NCBI RefSeq assembly: GCF_002575655.3
Contig: NC_053035.3
Location: forward strand, 380,843,792-380,907,791
Origin: Aegilops tauschii subsp. strangulata
Taxonomy: Eukaryota; Streptophyta; Magnoliopsida; Poales; Poaceae
Length of the DNA: 64,000 nt
Direction of reading: 5' to 3'
A program made the position numbers and the translations under genes. Numbering within the stretch: the stretch's first letter is position 1; every line of letters starts with the position of its first letter. Below the pieces are notes generated by a model. That model saw only the letters and a list, made by a program, of their open reading frames with translations. It searched no databases and was not told where the DNA came from. Of the stretch, positions 42,963-56,655 are shown one piece after another.

Positions 42963-45900
42963 CCAGGCAGCTTTCCTTACAAAAATCAACATTGGCGCCT
43001 TTAACATTTTGCTACAACTAATTTTAGATCAGATAAAGGTTAGATTCACGCCGATTAACAAAATACATGCTGATGCAAAAATATAGTGATATACAACATG
43101 TATTTACATCAGCATTGGAGCACAGAGAATTACCGCAAGATATTTTCCTTGAATACGATCCCAATGGAGTAAGTCTTCTATCGTTTAACCTTATTTTCTA
43201 AAAGAGAGATGGGTAAGAAACATGTAGAAAATATGATCAGAATGCTATAAAATTTCATGATGCGAGGATACACACACGCTTCTTAGAATGGAGTTGACAT
43301 TCTTTTGCTGGACTGGAGCGCACTAGTTCTTTGGCCACTGGAATCTGCTTATTATCAGTGGGAGTTGGGTTTCTCTGTGCTGGAGCAGTATCTATGAAAA
43401 ATGGAGTTGGTTTATTATCTCCTGGCGTTTGGACCTTTTCGAAAGACCTGGTTTGTAACCCTTCAGATTCTAACATAGCCGTCTTCCCCTTGCATGCCTT
43501 ATATAGAAGAATGGTGATTCAGTTATAAAACATGCTACAACAGAGATGGAATAGGTACTGAAGAATAGAAAGGCATGACATATTGACATGTATTCCCTCC
43601 ATCCGGAAATAAATGGATGGGTCTACGCGTATTTCAGTTCTAGATACATCCAGTTTTATCCATTTCTGCGACATGTAATCCAGACGGAGGGAGTATGATG
43701 TAAGAGCTAGGGATACGACAGGACAACACAGTAAAAAAACACTGAAAAACCCACTGCAGAACCAAAGTATTCAAACCCACTGATATGAGATAGTACAGTC
43801 ATACAGCTCAGGATGCAAAACTACCAGGCAGTTTTCCTTACAAAAATCAACATTGTGGCCTTTAATCATACATTTTGCTACAACTAAATTTAGATTAGAT
43901 AAAGGTTGGATTCACGCCGATTAACAAAATACATGCTGATGTAAAAATATAGTGATATACAACAAGTACTTACATCTACATTGGAGCATAGAGAATTCCT
44001 GCAAGAATCTTTCCTCATAAACGATACCATTCCAGAAATTCTTCTATCTGTTAAGCTTATTTTCTAAAAGAGAGATGGGTAAGAAACATGTAGAAAATAT
44101 GATCAGCATGCTATAAAATTTCATGATCCAAGGATACGCACACGCTTCTTAGAATGGAGTTGACATATATTTGCTGGACTGGAGCGGACTAGTTCTTTGG
44201 CCACTGGAATCTGCTTATTATCAATAGGAGTTGGGTTTCTCTGTGCTGGAGCACTATCTATAAAAACTGGAGTTGGTTTATTATCTCCTGGCGTTTGGAT
44301 CTTTTGCAAAGGCCTTGTTTGTAACCCTTAAGATTCTAACATACTCGTCTTCCCCTTGCATGCCTTGTATAGAAGAATGGTGCTTTAATTATAAAACATG
44401 CGACAGTAGAGAGATGGAATAGGTACTGAAGAATAGAAAGGCATGACATATTGACATGTATTCCCTCCATCTGGAAAAAAATGCATGGGTCTAGGCGTAT
44501 TTTAGTTCTAGATACATCCTTTTTTATCCATTTCAGCAACATGTAATCCGGACGGCGGGAGTATGGTGTAAGAGCTAGAGATACGACAGGACAACACAGC
44601 AAAAAAAACACTAGTTGAATGTAAAACTGTATGCTAGCGGAATACGTACAGAAATAACTAAGCCAACATACACGTGTATGATTGGGAAACTAAGACGGCA
44701 TTGCAACAGAGCACTAGAACAGCACTTCAATATAAAAAAAATGGTATGGTAGAAGATGAAGTACATACTGATGAATAACAATGCATAAGATATTCAGAAG
44801 CATGATGTCCAAATTAAGTAATTGGCATTGCGATAGAGTAGAATGACAGTACTTGAATTTGAAAACATGTTATCATGAATGGAATAGGTACTGAAAAATA
44901 GGAAGGCATGACATATTTACATGCATGATCAGCATGCTAAGCACATGGCATTGCAACAGAGTAGATACACTCCAGGACATTATATGCATGTTTCACCCAT
45001 ATCATAGGCTAAGTTAGAGCAAGGAGCTTGTGGGGTGAAGAGGATTCATCATCTTTCTGCAAGTCTTCTGAAGAACTGCCTTTACATGTTCCATCATATT
45101 GGGTATCATTGACATCAAGTTTATTGGCCTTTACATTGCTCCGTGAGGTTCTTGTGGATATATCAGTGTGTGCAATTATATCTGACATGCATGGAAGACA
45201 ACTAGTAGTCAGATTTATGTAATGAGTGCATGTAGGAGACGACATAAATAGTAGGACTGGGGTTAACTAGCAGAAACAGGTCTCATAAACTAAAGGTAGA
45301 ACACAGATGAAAGCTACAGAATATGTATCGTTTGTACTCGAGATTAACTAGATGGCACACAAAAGTATTAAAGAACAACATAGTTAATACTAGAAGTGGT
45401 ATAATACTATAATCACCAGCCTGTGGGATAGCATTGGCTGATGGATGATAACTATGGAACAGCGTTACCTAAAGAGCAAGTATCTTAGCTGAACTATGGA
45501 ACAACGTTAACTCCTGAATAAGACCCGTAAGAGATCAGCATGAGTATACAGTGAAATGTGATGATCTATTTTCCATGCCTAGATGAATAACAAAACCATA
45601 AATGTTGCACACAAGTAAGATGAGGGTACAACCTATCTGGCTACCATCCATAGGAGTGAGCATCATGTGCTGACTTATCGATGGCCCTGCAGTTGTTGTG
45701 GCTGTCCATGTCGGGCACGTGCATTCGATGCAGAGAACTGTTGAGTGGGGACTATAGCTCCCTTCTGGTGTATGCTTCCCTTGTCGGAGCAGCTGCGGTG
45801 AGTCAGAAGACGGTGTGTCTGTAGATGCAGATAACGCATAATGTTATGAACGACATATCTCTTTGATCTGAAGAAATACACTAATAGATCAATAGCAAGG

Positions 45901-47524
45901 TACGAGAGTGGTCACACGTCTGTTGACTGAAGACTAAATTGGGGTCACACGATTTTATTTTATTTTGGTACTGTCCGATCTACGCCGGATGGCTTGATGG
46001 CCGTCTTGTGCATCCCGGCTGACACTGTTCGTAATCTTCCTCGAAGAGCCAGCGAACAACGGCAGAGCAGCCTGCCTCCGCCGTCCGTGGCCCCGGCCAA
46101 AATCCCGCTCCCCGCCCCACTGCACTTCCGTGGTTGCGTCGCCCCCGGGCCAATCCACAAAGACTCCCCGTCATCCAGATCCGGCGGCGTAGTATCTTCA
46201 ACCCACGCAACTCTAAAAGATAGCCATCTAAGCGCTGCTTCGGCGGCGAACTTGCGGCCCCGCACCCTTACGTTAGACACCAGCCAACCGGTAGCCTAGG
46301 AGCTCCGCCGCCTCGAGGGGTGCTGCTTCCCATTGGGAATCGATTGGCCTAGAATAAAAATTCAGACAACTGATGAGGGTGCGACCTATCTGGCGGCATG
46401 GTGAAGTAGGCAGGTCCAGCGACCGACAACAGGGAAAGAGCGATGTCGCGACGGTCGACGGCTACGGGGAAGCAGCGCCAGGACTCTCGACGGATCCGAA
46501 GTTGGAGCCGCTCCGGCGGCGTGAACAACGGCGGGGGTGAATCGGCTCCGATACGGTTCACGCGGCCGTCGTCTATGCAGCACGAGCAGCACGGAGTAAG
46601 AGGCACATGGCCCAGTGCACGACGGCAAATGGACAGCGTCTCCGGCATTAGGGAGGAGGGCGGCTGTGAAATTGGTGCGGTGGGGGGCGCCATGGAGGTG
46701 GGGCTGAGGTTTCGCGGCTCAGGAGAAGGGAGCTTCCCGAGGAGAAGGTGATTTGGCGCCCACTAGGTATGAATGGGGGCGGGCGGGGGGGGGGGAATTG
46801 GGAGGGGAGTGGAACCATGTCTTACAGACGCATTTGTCTGAAATCTGAGGGAGAGTTATAGTTCTACCCTTCCCTATAGGCTTCTTGGCTTGGGTCTGTG
46901 TACTGAGGGTCGGGGATAGTAGAGTAACTTTGCTTCTCCCGAAATAGTGGGCGGGAGCGATTTCGGGCGAGGAGGGCATGTTTTGAACTATAGTGGGCGC
47001 GAGCGATTTCGGGCGAGGAGAGCGTGTTTTGAAATAGTGGGCACGAGCTATTTCGGGCGAGGAGAGCGTGTTTTGCCGACGATGGTTTATGAATTATCCG
47101 GCACATGTCATTTCAGCCGAGGAGAAGGCGTGCTTGGATGAAGTTATGAACCTACCCTAGATGTACAACGGGCCAATTGATGCGTGTCCCACATAGGACA
47201 GTAATTTCGCGTCTCCCATTTATTTGCTCGGGTGAATTCCACTGAGCAGAGAGGATGTTTAACGGTTCGCTCAAATTTTGGGAGAACGAGCATCCACATC
47301 TACCTTACCAAGTCGATTTGAATCAAATTTTGAAATATTAGCTTGCCACTTCTTTTTTAGATGGAGAGATGATGCTCGGGGGTAATGTGTTTTTACATGC
47401 TCGTTGCTAGCGATTTACTATATGACAAATAGTTGACCCACTCAAAAACGCGAATCAAACCCAAAATGAAATATCTCGATTCAATGAAATAGCTCATTCA
47501 CTAGGTCAAAATAGTGAAGTAAAT
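42963..47524. repeat. Tandem unit 2 of 4 (4,562 bp)
   Basis: Nearly identical to unit 1. Minus-strand frames: 46280-45960, 45881-45675, 45245-45009, 44309-44121 and an open NKPTP copy A at 43476-43255. The 45881-45675 frame stops 4 codons earlier than in the other units. G-run of 11. It shares with unit 1 several bases that differ in units 3 and 4 (for example ACATGCGACAG versus ACACGCGACAG). Confidence 0.95.
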
Positions 47525-50500
47525 CCAGGCAGTTTTCCTTACAAAAATCAACATTGGCGCCTTTAACATTTTGCTACAACTAATTTTAGATCAGATAAAG
47601 GTTAGATTCACGCCGATTAACAAAATACATGCTGATGCAAAAATATAGTGATATACAACATGTATTTACATCAGCATTGGAGCACAGAGAATTACCGCAA
47701 GATATTTTCCTTGAATACGATCCCAATGGAGTAAGTCTTCTATCGTTTAACCTTATTTTCTAAAAGAGAGATGGGTAAGAAACATGTAGAAAATATGATC
47801 AGAATGCTATAAAATTTCATGATGCGAGGATACACACACGCTTCTTAGAATGGAGTTGACATTCTTTTGCTGGACTGGAGCGCACTAGTTCTTTGGCCAC
47901 TGGAATCTGCTTATTATCAGTGGGAGTTGGGTTTCTCTGTGCTGGAGCAGTATCTATGAAAAATGGAGTTGGTTTATTATCTCCTAGCGTTTGGATCTTT
48001 TGGAAAGACCTGGTTTGTAACCCTTCAGATTCTAACATAGCCGTCTTCCCCTTGCATGCCTTATATAGAAGAATGGTGATTCAGTTATAAAACATGCTAC
48101 AACAGAGATGGAATAGGTACTGAAGAATAGAAAGGCATGACATATTGACATGTATTCCCTCCATCCGGAAATAAATGGATGGGTCTACGCGTATTTCAGT
48201 TCTAGATACATCCAGTTTTATCCATTTCTGCGACATGTAATCCAGACGGAGGGAGTATGATGTAAGAGCTAGGGATACGACAGGACAACACAGTAAAAAA
48301 ACACTGAAAAACCCACTGCAGAACCAAAGTATTCAAACCCACTGATATGAGATAGTACAGTCATACAGCTCAGGATGCAAAACTACCAGGCAGTTTTCCT
48401 TACAAAAATCAACATTGTGGCCTTTAATCATACATTTTGCTACAACTAAATTTAGATCAGATAAAGGTTGGATTCACGCCGATTAACAAAATACATGCTG
48501 ATGTAAAAATATAGTGATATACAACAGGTACTTACATCTACATTGGAGCATAGAGAATTCCTGCAAGAATCTTTCCTCATAATCGATACCATTGCAGAAA
48601 TTCTTCTATCTGTTAAGCTTATTTTCTAAAAGAGAGATGGGTAAGAAACATGTAGAAAATATGATCAGCATGCTATAAAATTTCATGATCCAAGGATACG
48701 CACACGCTTCTTAGAATGGAGTTGACATATATTTGCTGGACTGGAGCGGACTAGTTCTTTGGCCACTGGAATCTGCTTATTATCAATAGGAGTTGGGTTT
48801 CTCTGTGCTGGAGCACTATCTATAAAAACTGGAGTTGGTTTATTATCTCCTGGCGTTTGGATCTTTTGCAAAGGCCTTGTTTGTAACCCTTAAGATTCTA
48901 ACATACTCGTCTTCCCCTTGCATGCCTTGTATAGAAGAATGGTGCTTTAATTATAAAACACGCGACAGTAGAGAGATGGAATAGGTACTAAAGAATAGAA
49001 AGGCATGACATATTGACATGTATTCCCTCCATCTGGAAAAAAATGCATGGGTCTAGGCGTATTTCAGTTCTAGATACATCCTTTTTTATCCATTTCAGCA
49101 ACATGTAATCCGGACGGCGGGAGTATGGTGTAAGAGCTAGGGATACGACAGGACAACACAGCAAAAAAAACACTAGTTGAATGTAAAACTGTATGCTAGC
49201 GGAATACGTACAGAAATAACTAAGCCAACATACACGTGTATGATTGGGAAACTAAGACGGCATTGCAACAGAGCACTAGAACAGCACTTCAATGTAAAAA
49301 AAATGGTATGGTAGAAGATGAAGTACATACTGATGAATAACAATGCATAAGATATTCAGAAGCATGATGTCCAAATTAAGTAATTGGCATTGCGATAGAG
49401 TAGAATGACAGTACTTGAATTTGAAAACATGTTATCATGAATGGAATAGGTACTGAAAAATAGGAAGGCATGACATATTTACATGCATGATCAGCATGCT
49501 AAGCACATGGCATTGCAACAGAGTAGATACACTCCAGGACATTATATGCATGTTTCACCCATATCATAGGCTAAGTTAGAGCAAGGAGCTTGTGGGGTGA
49601 AGAGGATTCATCATCTTTCTGCAAGTCTTCTGAAGAACTGCCTTTACATGTTCCATCATATTGGGTATCATTGACGTCAAGTTTATTGGCCTTTACATTG
49701 CTCCGTGAGGTTCTTGTGGATATATCAGTGTGTGCAATTATATCTGACATGCATGGAAGACAACTAGTAGTCAGATTTATGTAATGAGTGCATGTAGGAG
49801 ACGACATAAATAGTAGGACTGGGGTTAACTAGCAGAAACAGGTCTCATAAACTAAAGGTAGAACACAGATGAAAGCTACAGAATATGTATCGTTTGTACT
49901 CGAGATTAACTAGATGGCACACAAAAGTATTAAAGAACAACATAGTTAATACTAGAAGTGGTATAATACTATAATCACCAGCCTGTGGGATAGCATTGGC
50001 TGATGGATGATAACTATGGAACAGCGTTACCTAAAGAACAAGTATCTTAGCTGAACTATGGAACAACGTTAACCCCTGAATAAGACCCGTAAGAGATCAA
50101 CATGAGTATACAGTGAAATGTGATGATCTATTTTCCATGCCTAGATGAATAACAAAACCATAAATGTTGCACACAAGTAAGATGAGGGTACAACCTATCT
50201 GGCTACCATCCATAGGAGTGAGCATCATGTGCTGACTTGTCGATGGCCCTGCAGTTGTTGTGGCTGTCCATGTCGGGCACGTGCATTCGATGCAGAGAAC
50301 TGTTGAGTGGGGACTATAGCTCCCTTCTGGTGTATGCTTCCCTTGTCGGAGCAGCTGCGGTGAGTCAGAAGACGGTGTGTCTGTAGATGCAGATAACGCA
50401 TAATGTTATGAACGACATATCTCTTTGATCTGAAGAAATACACTAATAGATCAATAGCAAGGTACGAGAGTGGTCACACGTCTGTTGACTGAAGACTAAA

Positions 50501-52088
50501 TTGGGGTCACACGATTTTATTTTATTTTGGTACTGTCCGATCTACGCCGGATGGCTTGATGGCCGTCTTGTGCCTCCCGGCTGACACTGTTCGTAATCTT
50601 CCCCGAAGAGCCAGCGAACAACGGCAGAGCAGCCTGCCTCCGCCGTCCGTGGCCCCGGCCAAAACCCCGCTCCCCGCCCCACTGCACTTCCGTGGTTGCG
50701 TCGCCCCCGGGCCAATCCACAAAGACTCCCCGTCATCCAGATCCGGCGGCGTAGTATCTTCAACCCACTCAACTCTAAAAGATAGCCATCTAAGCGCTGC
50801 TTCGGCGGCGAACTGGCGGCCCCGCACCCTTACGTTAGACACCAGCCAACCGGTAGCCTAGGAGCTCCGCCGCCTCGAGGGGTGCTGCTTCCCATTGGGA
50901 ATCGATTGGCCTAGAATAAAAATTCAGACAACTGATGAGGGTGTGACCTATCTGGCGGCATGGTGAAGTAGGCAGGTCCAGCGACCGACGACAGGGAAAG
51001 AGCGATGTCGCGACGGTCGACGGCTACGGGGAAGCAGCGCCAGGACTCTCGACGGATCCGAAGTTGGAGCCGCTCCGGCGCCGTGAACAACGGCGGGGGT
51101 GAATCGGCTCCGATACGGTTCACGCGGCCGTCGTCTAGGCAGCACGAGCAGCACGGAGTAAGAGGCACATGGCCCAGTGCACGACGGCAAATGGACAGCG
51201 TCTCCGGCATTAGGGAGGAGGGCGGCTGTGAAATTGGTGCGGTGGGGGGCGCCATGGAGGTGGGGCTGAGGTTTCGCGGCTCAGGAGAAGGGAGCTTCCC
51301 GAGGAGAAGGTGATTTGGCGCCCACGAGGTATGAATGGGGGCGGGCGGGGGGGGGGGGGAATTGGGAGGGGAGTGGAACCATGTCTTACAGACGCATTTG
51401 TCTGAAATCTGAGGGGGAGTTATAGTTCTACCCTTCCCTATAGGCTTCTTGGCTTGGGTCTGTGTACTGAGGGTCGGGGATAGTAGAGTAACTTTGCTTC
51501 TCCCGAAATAGTGGGCGGGAGCGATTTCGGGCGAGGAGGGCATGTTTTGAACTATAGTGGGCGCGAGCGATTTCGGGCGAGGAGAGCGTGTTTTGAAATA
51601 GTTGGCACGAGCTATTTCGGGCGAGGAGAGCGTGTTTTGCCGACGATGGTTTATGAATTATCCGGCACATGTCATTTCAGCCGAGGAGAAGGCGTGCTTG
51701 GATGAAGTTATGAACCTACCCTCGATGTACAACGGGCCAATTGATGCGTGTCCCACATAGGACAGTAATTTCGCGTCTCCCATTTATTTGCTCGGGTGAA
51801 TTCCACTGAGCAGAGAGGATGTTTAACGGTTCGCTCAAATTTTGGGAGAACGAGCATCCACATCTACCTTACCAAGTCGATTTGAATCAAATTTTGAAAT
51901 ATTAGCTTGCCACTTCTTTTTTAGATGGAGAGATGATGCTCGGGGGTAATGTGTTTTTACATGCTCGTTGCTAGCGATTTACTATATGACAAATAGTTGA
52001 CCCACTCAAAAACGTGAATCAAACCCAAAATGAAATATCTCGATTCAATGAAATAGCTCATTCACTAGGTCAAAATAGTGAAGTAAAT
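47525..52088. repeat. Tandem unit 3 of 4 (4,564 bp)
   Basis: Nearly identical to unit 4, with which it shares ACACGCGACAG (near 48959), CTAAAGAATAG and CTCCGGCGCCG. Minus-strand frames: 51543-50911 (210 codons), 50842-50522, 50443-50225, 49807-49571, 48871-48683 and 48038-47817 (this last begins in unit 3 and is copy A). G-run of 13. Confidence 0.95.
50911..51543 (-). CDS. Pro/Ser-rich first-exon candidate, 210 codons (unit 3; also 55475-56107 in unit 4)
   Basis: This is the longest frame in the array, open in units 3 and 4 and broken into pieces in units 1 and 2, where the G-run differs in length (19 and 11 versus 13). The first third crosses that G-run and is poly-Pro, so the true start may be the later Met that opens MAPPTAPISQPPSSLMPETL. 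A donor-like AG/GTCACACC lies near its end (50939-50950), followed by an acceptor-like TTATTCTAG (about 50910), so the last few codons are probably intronic. No family recognised. Composition makes a chance frame possible. Confidence 0.35.
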   Translation of the reverse strand: MPSSPEIAPAHYFGRSKVTLLSPTLSTQTQAKKPIGKGRTITPPQISDKCVCKTWFHSPPNSPPPPPAPIHTSWAPNHLLLGKLPSPEPRNLSPTSMAPPTAPISQPPSSLMPETLSICRRALGHVPLTPCCSCCLDDGRVNRIGADSPPPLFTAPERLQLRIRRESWRCFPVAVDRRDIALSLSSVAGPAYFTMPPDRSHPHQLSEFLF

Positions 52089-55000
52089 CCAGGCAGTTTT
52101 CCTTACAAAAATCAACATTGGCGCCTTTAACATTTTGCTACAACTAATTTTAGATCAGATAAAGGTTAGATTCACGCCGATTAACAAAATACATGCTGAT
52201 GCAAAAATATAGTGATATACAGCATGTATTTACATCAGCATTGGAGCACAGAGAATTACCGCAAGATATTTTCCTTGAATACGATCCCAATGGAGTAAGT
52301 CTTCTATCGTTTAACCTTATTTTCTAAAAGAGAGATGGGTAAGAAACATGTAGAAAATATGATCAGAATGCTATAAAATTTCATGATGCGAGGATACACA
52401 CACGCTTCTTAGAATGGAGTTGACATTCTTTTGCTGGACTGGAGCGCACTAGTTCTTTGGCCACTGGAATCTGCTTATTATCAGTGGGAGTTGGGTTTCT
52501 CTGTGCTGGAGCAGTATCTATGAAAAATGGAGTTGGTTTATTATCTCCTGGCGTTTGGATCTTTTGGAAAGACCTGGTTTGTAACCCTTCAGATTCTAAC
52601 ATAGCCGTCTTCCCCTTGCATGCCTTATATAGAAGAATGGTGATTCAGTTATAAAACATGCTACAACAGAGATGGAATAGGTACTGAAGAATAGAAAGGC
52701 ATGACATATTGACATGTATTCCCTCCATCCGGAAATAAATGGATGGGTCTACGCGTATTTCAGTTCTAGATACATCCAGTTTTATCCATTTCTGCAACAT
52801 GTAATCCAGACGGAGGGAGTATGATGTAAGAGCTAGGGATACGACAGGACAACACAGTAAAAAAACACTGAAAAACCCACTGCAGAACCAAAGTATTCAA
52901 ACCCACTGATATGAGATAGTACAGTCATACAGCTCAGGATGCAAAACTACCAGGCAGTTTTCCTTACAAAAATCAACATTGTGGCCTTTAATCATACATT
53001 TTGCTACAACTAAATTTAGATCAGATAAAGGTTGGATTCACGCCGATTAACAAAATACATGCTGATGTAAAAATATAGTGATATACAACAGGTACTTACA
53101 TCTACATTGGAGCATAGAGAATTCCTGCAAGAATCTTTCCTCATAATCGATACCATTGCAGAAATTCTTCTATCTGTTAAGCTTATTTTCTAAAAGAGAG
53201 ATGGGTAAGAAACATGTAGAAAATATGATCAGCATGCTATAAAATTTCATGATCCAAGGATACGCACACGCTTCTTAGAATGGAGTTGACATATATTTGC
53301 TGGACTGGAGCGGACTAGTTCTTTGGCCACTGGAATCTGCTTATTATCAATAGGAGTTGGGTTTCTCTGTGCTGGAGCACTATCTATAAAAACTGGAGTT
53401 GGTTTATTATCTCCTGGCGTTTGGATCTTTTGCAAAGGCCTTGTTTGTAACCCTTAAGATTCTAACATACTCGTCTTCCCCTTGCATGCCTTGTATAGAA
53501 GAATGGTGCTTTAATTATAAAACACGCGACAGTAGAGAGATGGAATAGGTACTAAAGAATAGAAAGGCATGACATACTGACATGTATTCCCTCCATCTGG
53601 AAAAAAATGCATGGGTCTAGGCGTATTTCAGTTCTAGATACATCCTTTTTTATCCATTTCAGCAACATGTAATCCGGACGGCGGGAGTATGGTGTAAGAG
53701 CTAGGGATACGACAGGACAACACAGCAAAAAAAACACTAGTTGAATGTAAAACTGTATGCTAGCGGAATACGTACAGAAATAACTAAGCCAACATACACG
53801 TGTATGATTGGGAAACTAAGACGGCATTGCAACAGAGCACTAGAACAGCACTTCAATGTAAAAAAAATGGTATGGTAGAAGATGAAGTACATACTGATGA
53901 ATAACAATGCATAAGATATTCAGAAGCATGATGTCCAAATTAAGTAATTGGCATTGCGATAGAGTAGAATGACAGTACTTGAATTTGAAAACATGTTATC
54001 ATGAATGGAATAGGTACTGAAAATTAGGAAGGCATGACATATTTACATGCATGATCAGCATGCTAAGCACATGGCATTGCAACAGAGTAGATACACTCCA
54101 GGACATTATATGCATGTTTCACCCATATCATAGGCTAAGTTAGAGCAAGGAGCTTGTGGGGTGAAGAGGATTCATCATCTTTCTGCAAGTCTTCTGAAGA
54201 ACTGCCTTTACATGTTCCATCATATTGGGTATCATTGACATCAAGTTTATTGGCCTTTACATTGCTCCGTGAGGTTCTGGTGGATATATCAGTGTGTGCA
54301 ATTATATCTGACATGCATGGAAGACAACTAGTAGTCAGATTTATGTAATGAGTGCATGTAGGAGACGACATAAATAGTAGGACTGGGGTTAACTAGCAGA
54401 AACAGGTCTCATAAACTAAAGGTAGAACACAGATGAAAGCTACAGAATATGTATCGTTTGTACTCGAGATTAACTAGATGGCACACAAAAGTATTAAAGA
54501 ACAACATAGTTAATACTAGAAGTGGTATAATACTATAATCACCAGCCTGTGGGATAGCATTGGCTGATGGATGATAACTATGGAACAGCGTTACCTAAAG
54601 AACAAGTATCTTAGCTGAACTATGGAACAACGTTAACCCCTGAATAAGACCCGTAAGAGATCAGCATGAGTATACAGTGAAATGTGATGATCTATTTTCC
54701 ATGCCTAGATGAATAACAAAACCATAAATGTTGCACACAAGTAAGATGAGGGTCCAACCTATCTGGCTACCATCCATAGGAGTGAGCATCATGTGCTGAC
54801 TTGTCGATGGCCCTGCAATTGTTGTGGCTGTCCATGTCGGGCACGTGCATTCAATGCAGAGAACTGTTGAGTGGGGACTATAGCTCCCTTCTGGTGTATG
54901 CTTCCCTTGTCGGAGCAGCTGCGGTGAGTCAGAAGACGGTGTGTCTGTAGATGCAGATAACGCATAATGTTATGAACGACATATCTCTTTGATCTGAAGA

Positions 55001-56655
55001 AATACACTAATAGATCAATAGCAAGGTACGAGAGTGGTCACACGTCTGTTGACTGAAGAGTAAATTGAGGTCACACGATTTTATTTTATTTTGGTACTGT
55101 CCGATCTACGCCGGATGGCTTGATGGCCGTCTTGTGCCTCCCGGCTGACACTGTTCGTAATCTTCCCCGAAGAGCCAGCGAGCAACGGCAGAGCAGCTTG
55201 CCTCCGCCGTCCGTGGCCCCGGCCAAAACCCCGCTCCCCGCCCCACTGCACTTCCGTGGTTGCGTCGCCCCCGGGCCAATCCACAAAGACTCCCCGTCAT
55301 CCAGATCCGGCGGCGTAGTATCTTCAACCCACGCAACTCTAAAAGAGAGCCATCTAAGCGCTGCTTCGGCGGCGAACTTGCGGCCCCGCACCCTTACGTT
55401 AGACACCAGCCAACCGGTAGCCTAGGAGCTCTGCCGCCTCGAGGGGTGCTGCTTCCCATTGGGAATCGATTGGCCTAGAATAAAAATTCAGACAACTGAT
55501 GAGGGTGCGACCTATCTGGCGGCATGGTGAAGTAGGCAGGTCCAGCGACCGACGACAGGGAAAGAGCGATGTCGCGACGGTCGACGGCAACGGGGAAGCA
55601 GCGCCAGGACTCTCGACGGATCCGAAGTTGGAGCCGCTCCGGCGCCGTGAACAACGGCGGGGGTGAATCGGCTCCGATACGGTTCACGCGGCCGTCGTCT
55701 AGGCAGCACGAGCAACATGGAGTAAGAGGCACATGGCCCAGTGCACGACGGCAAATGGACAGCGTCTCCGGCATTAGGGAGGAGGGCGGCTGTGAAATTG
55801 GTGCGGTGGGGGGCGCCATGGAGGTGGGGCTGAGGTTTCGCAGCTCAGGAGAAGGGAGCTTCCCGAGGAGAAGGTGATTTGGCGCCCATGAGGTATGAAT
55901 GGGGGCGGGCGGGGGGGGGGGGGAATTGGGAGGGGAGTGGAACCATGGCTTACAGACGCATTTGTCTGAAATCTGAGGGGGAGTTATAGTTCTACCCTTC
56001 CCTATTGGCTTCTTGGCTTGGGTCTGTGTACTGAGGGTCGGGGATAGTAGAGTAACTTTGCTTCTCCCGAAATAGTGGGCGGGAGCGATTTCGGGCGAGG
56101 AGGGCATGTTTTGAACTATAGTGGGCGCGAGCGATTTCGGGCGAGGAGAGCGTGTTTTGAAATAGTGGGCACGAGCTATTTCGGGCGAGGAGAGCGTGTT
56201 TTGCCGACGATGGTTTATGAATTATCCGGCACATGTCATTTCAGCCGAGGAGAAGGCGTGCTTGGATGAAGTTATGAACCTACCCTCGATGTACAACGGG
56301 CCAATTGATGCGTGTCCCACATAGGACAGTAATTTCGCGTCTCCCATTTATTTGCTCGGGTGAATTCCACTGAGCCGAGAGGATGTTTAACGGTTCGCTC
56401 AAATTTTGGGAGAACGAGCATCCACATCTACCTTACCAAGTCGATTTGAATCAAATTTTGAAATATTAGCTTGCCACTTCTTTTTTAGATGGAGAGATGG
56501 TTCTCGGGAGTAATGTGTTTTTACATGCTCGTTGCTAGCGATTTACTATATGACAAATAGTTGACCCACTCAAAAACGCGAATCAAACCCAAAATGAAAT
56601 ATCTCGATTCAATGAAATAGCTCATTCACTAGGTCAAAATAGTGAACTAAATCCA
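52089..56655. repeat. Tandem unit 4 of 4 (4,564 bp plus shared CCA)
   Basis: Last copy; it ends at 56653-56655 (CCA) where the sequence runs into the unique right flank AAAATTGAACACC. Minus-strand frames: 56107-55475 (210 codons), 55406-55086, 55007-54789, 54371-54135, 53435-53247 and 52602-52381. G-run of 13. It shares derived bases with unit 3, so these two are the closest pair. Confidence 0.95.

Noticed and set aside
38393..56655. A CRISPR array or satellite
   Set aside because: Units are 4.56 kb and gene-bearing; this is a segmental tandem amplification in plant DNA.
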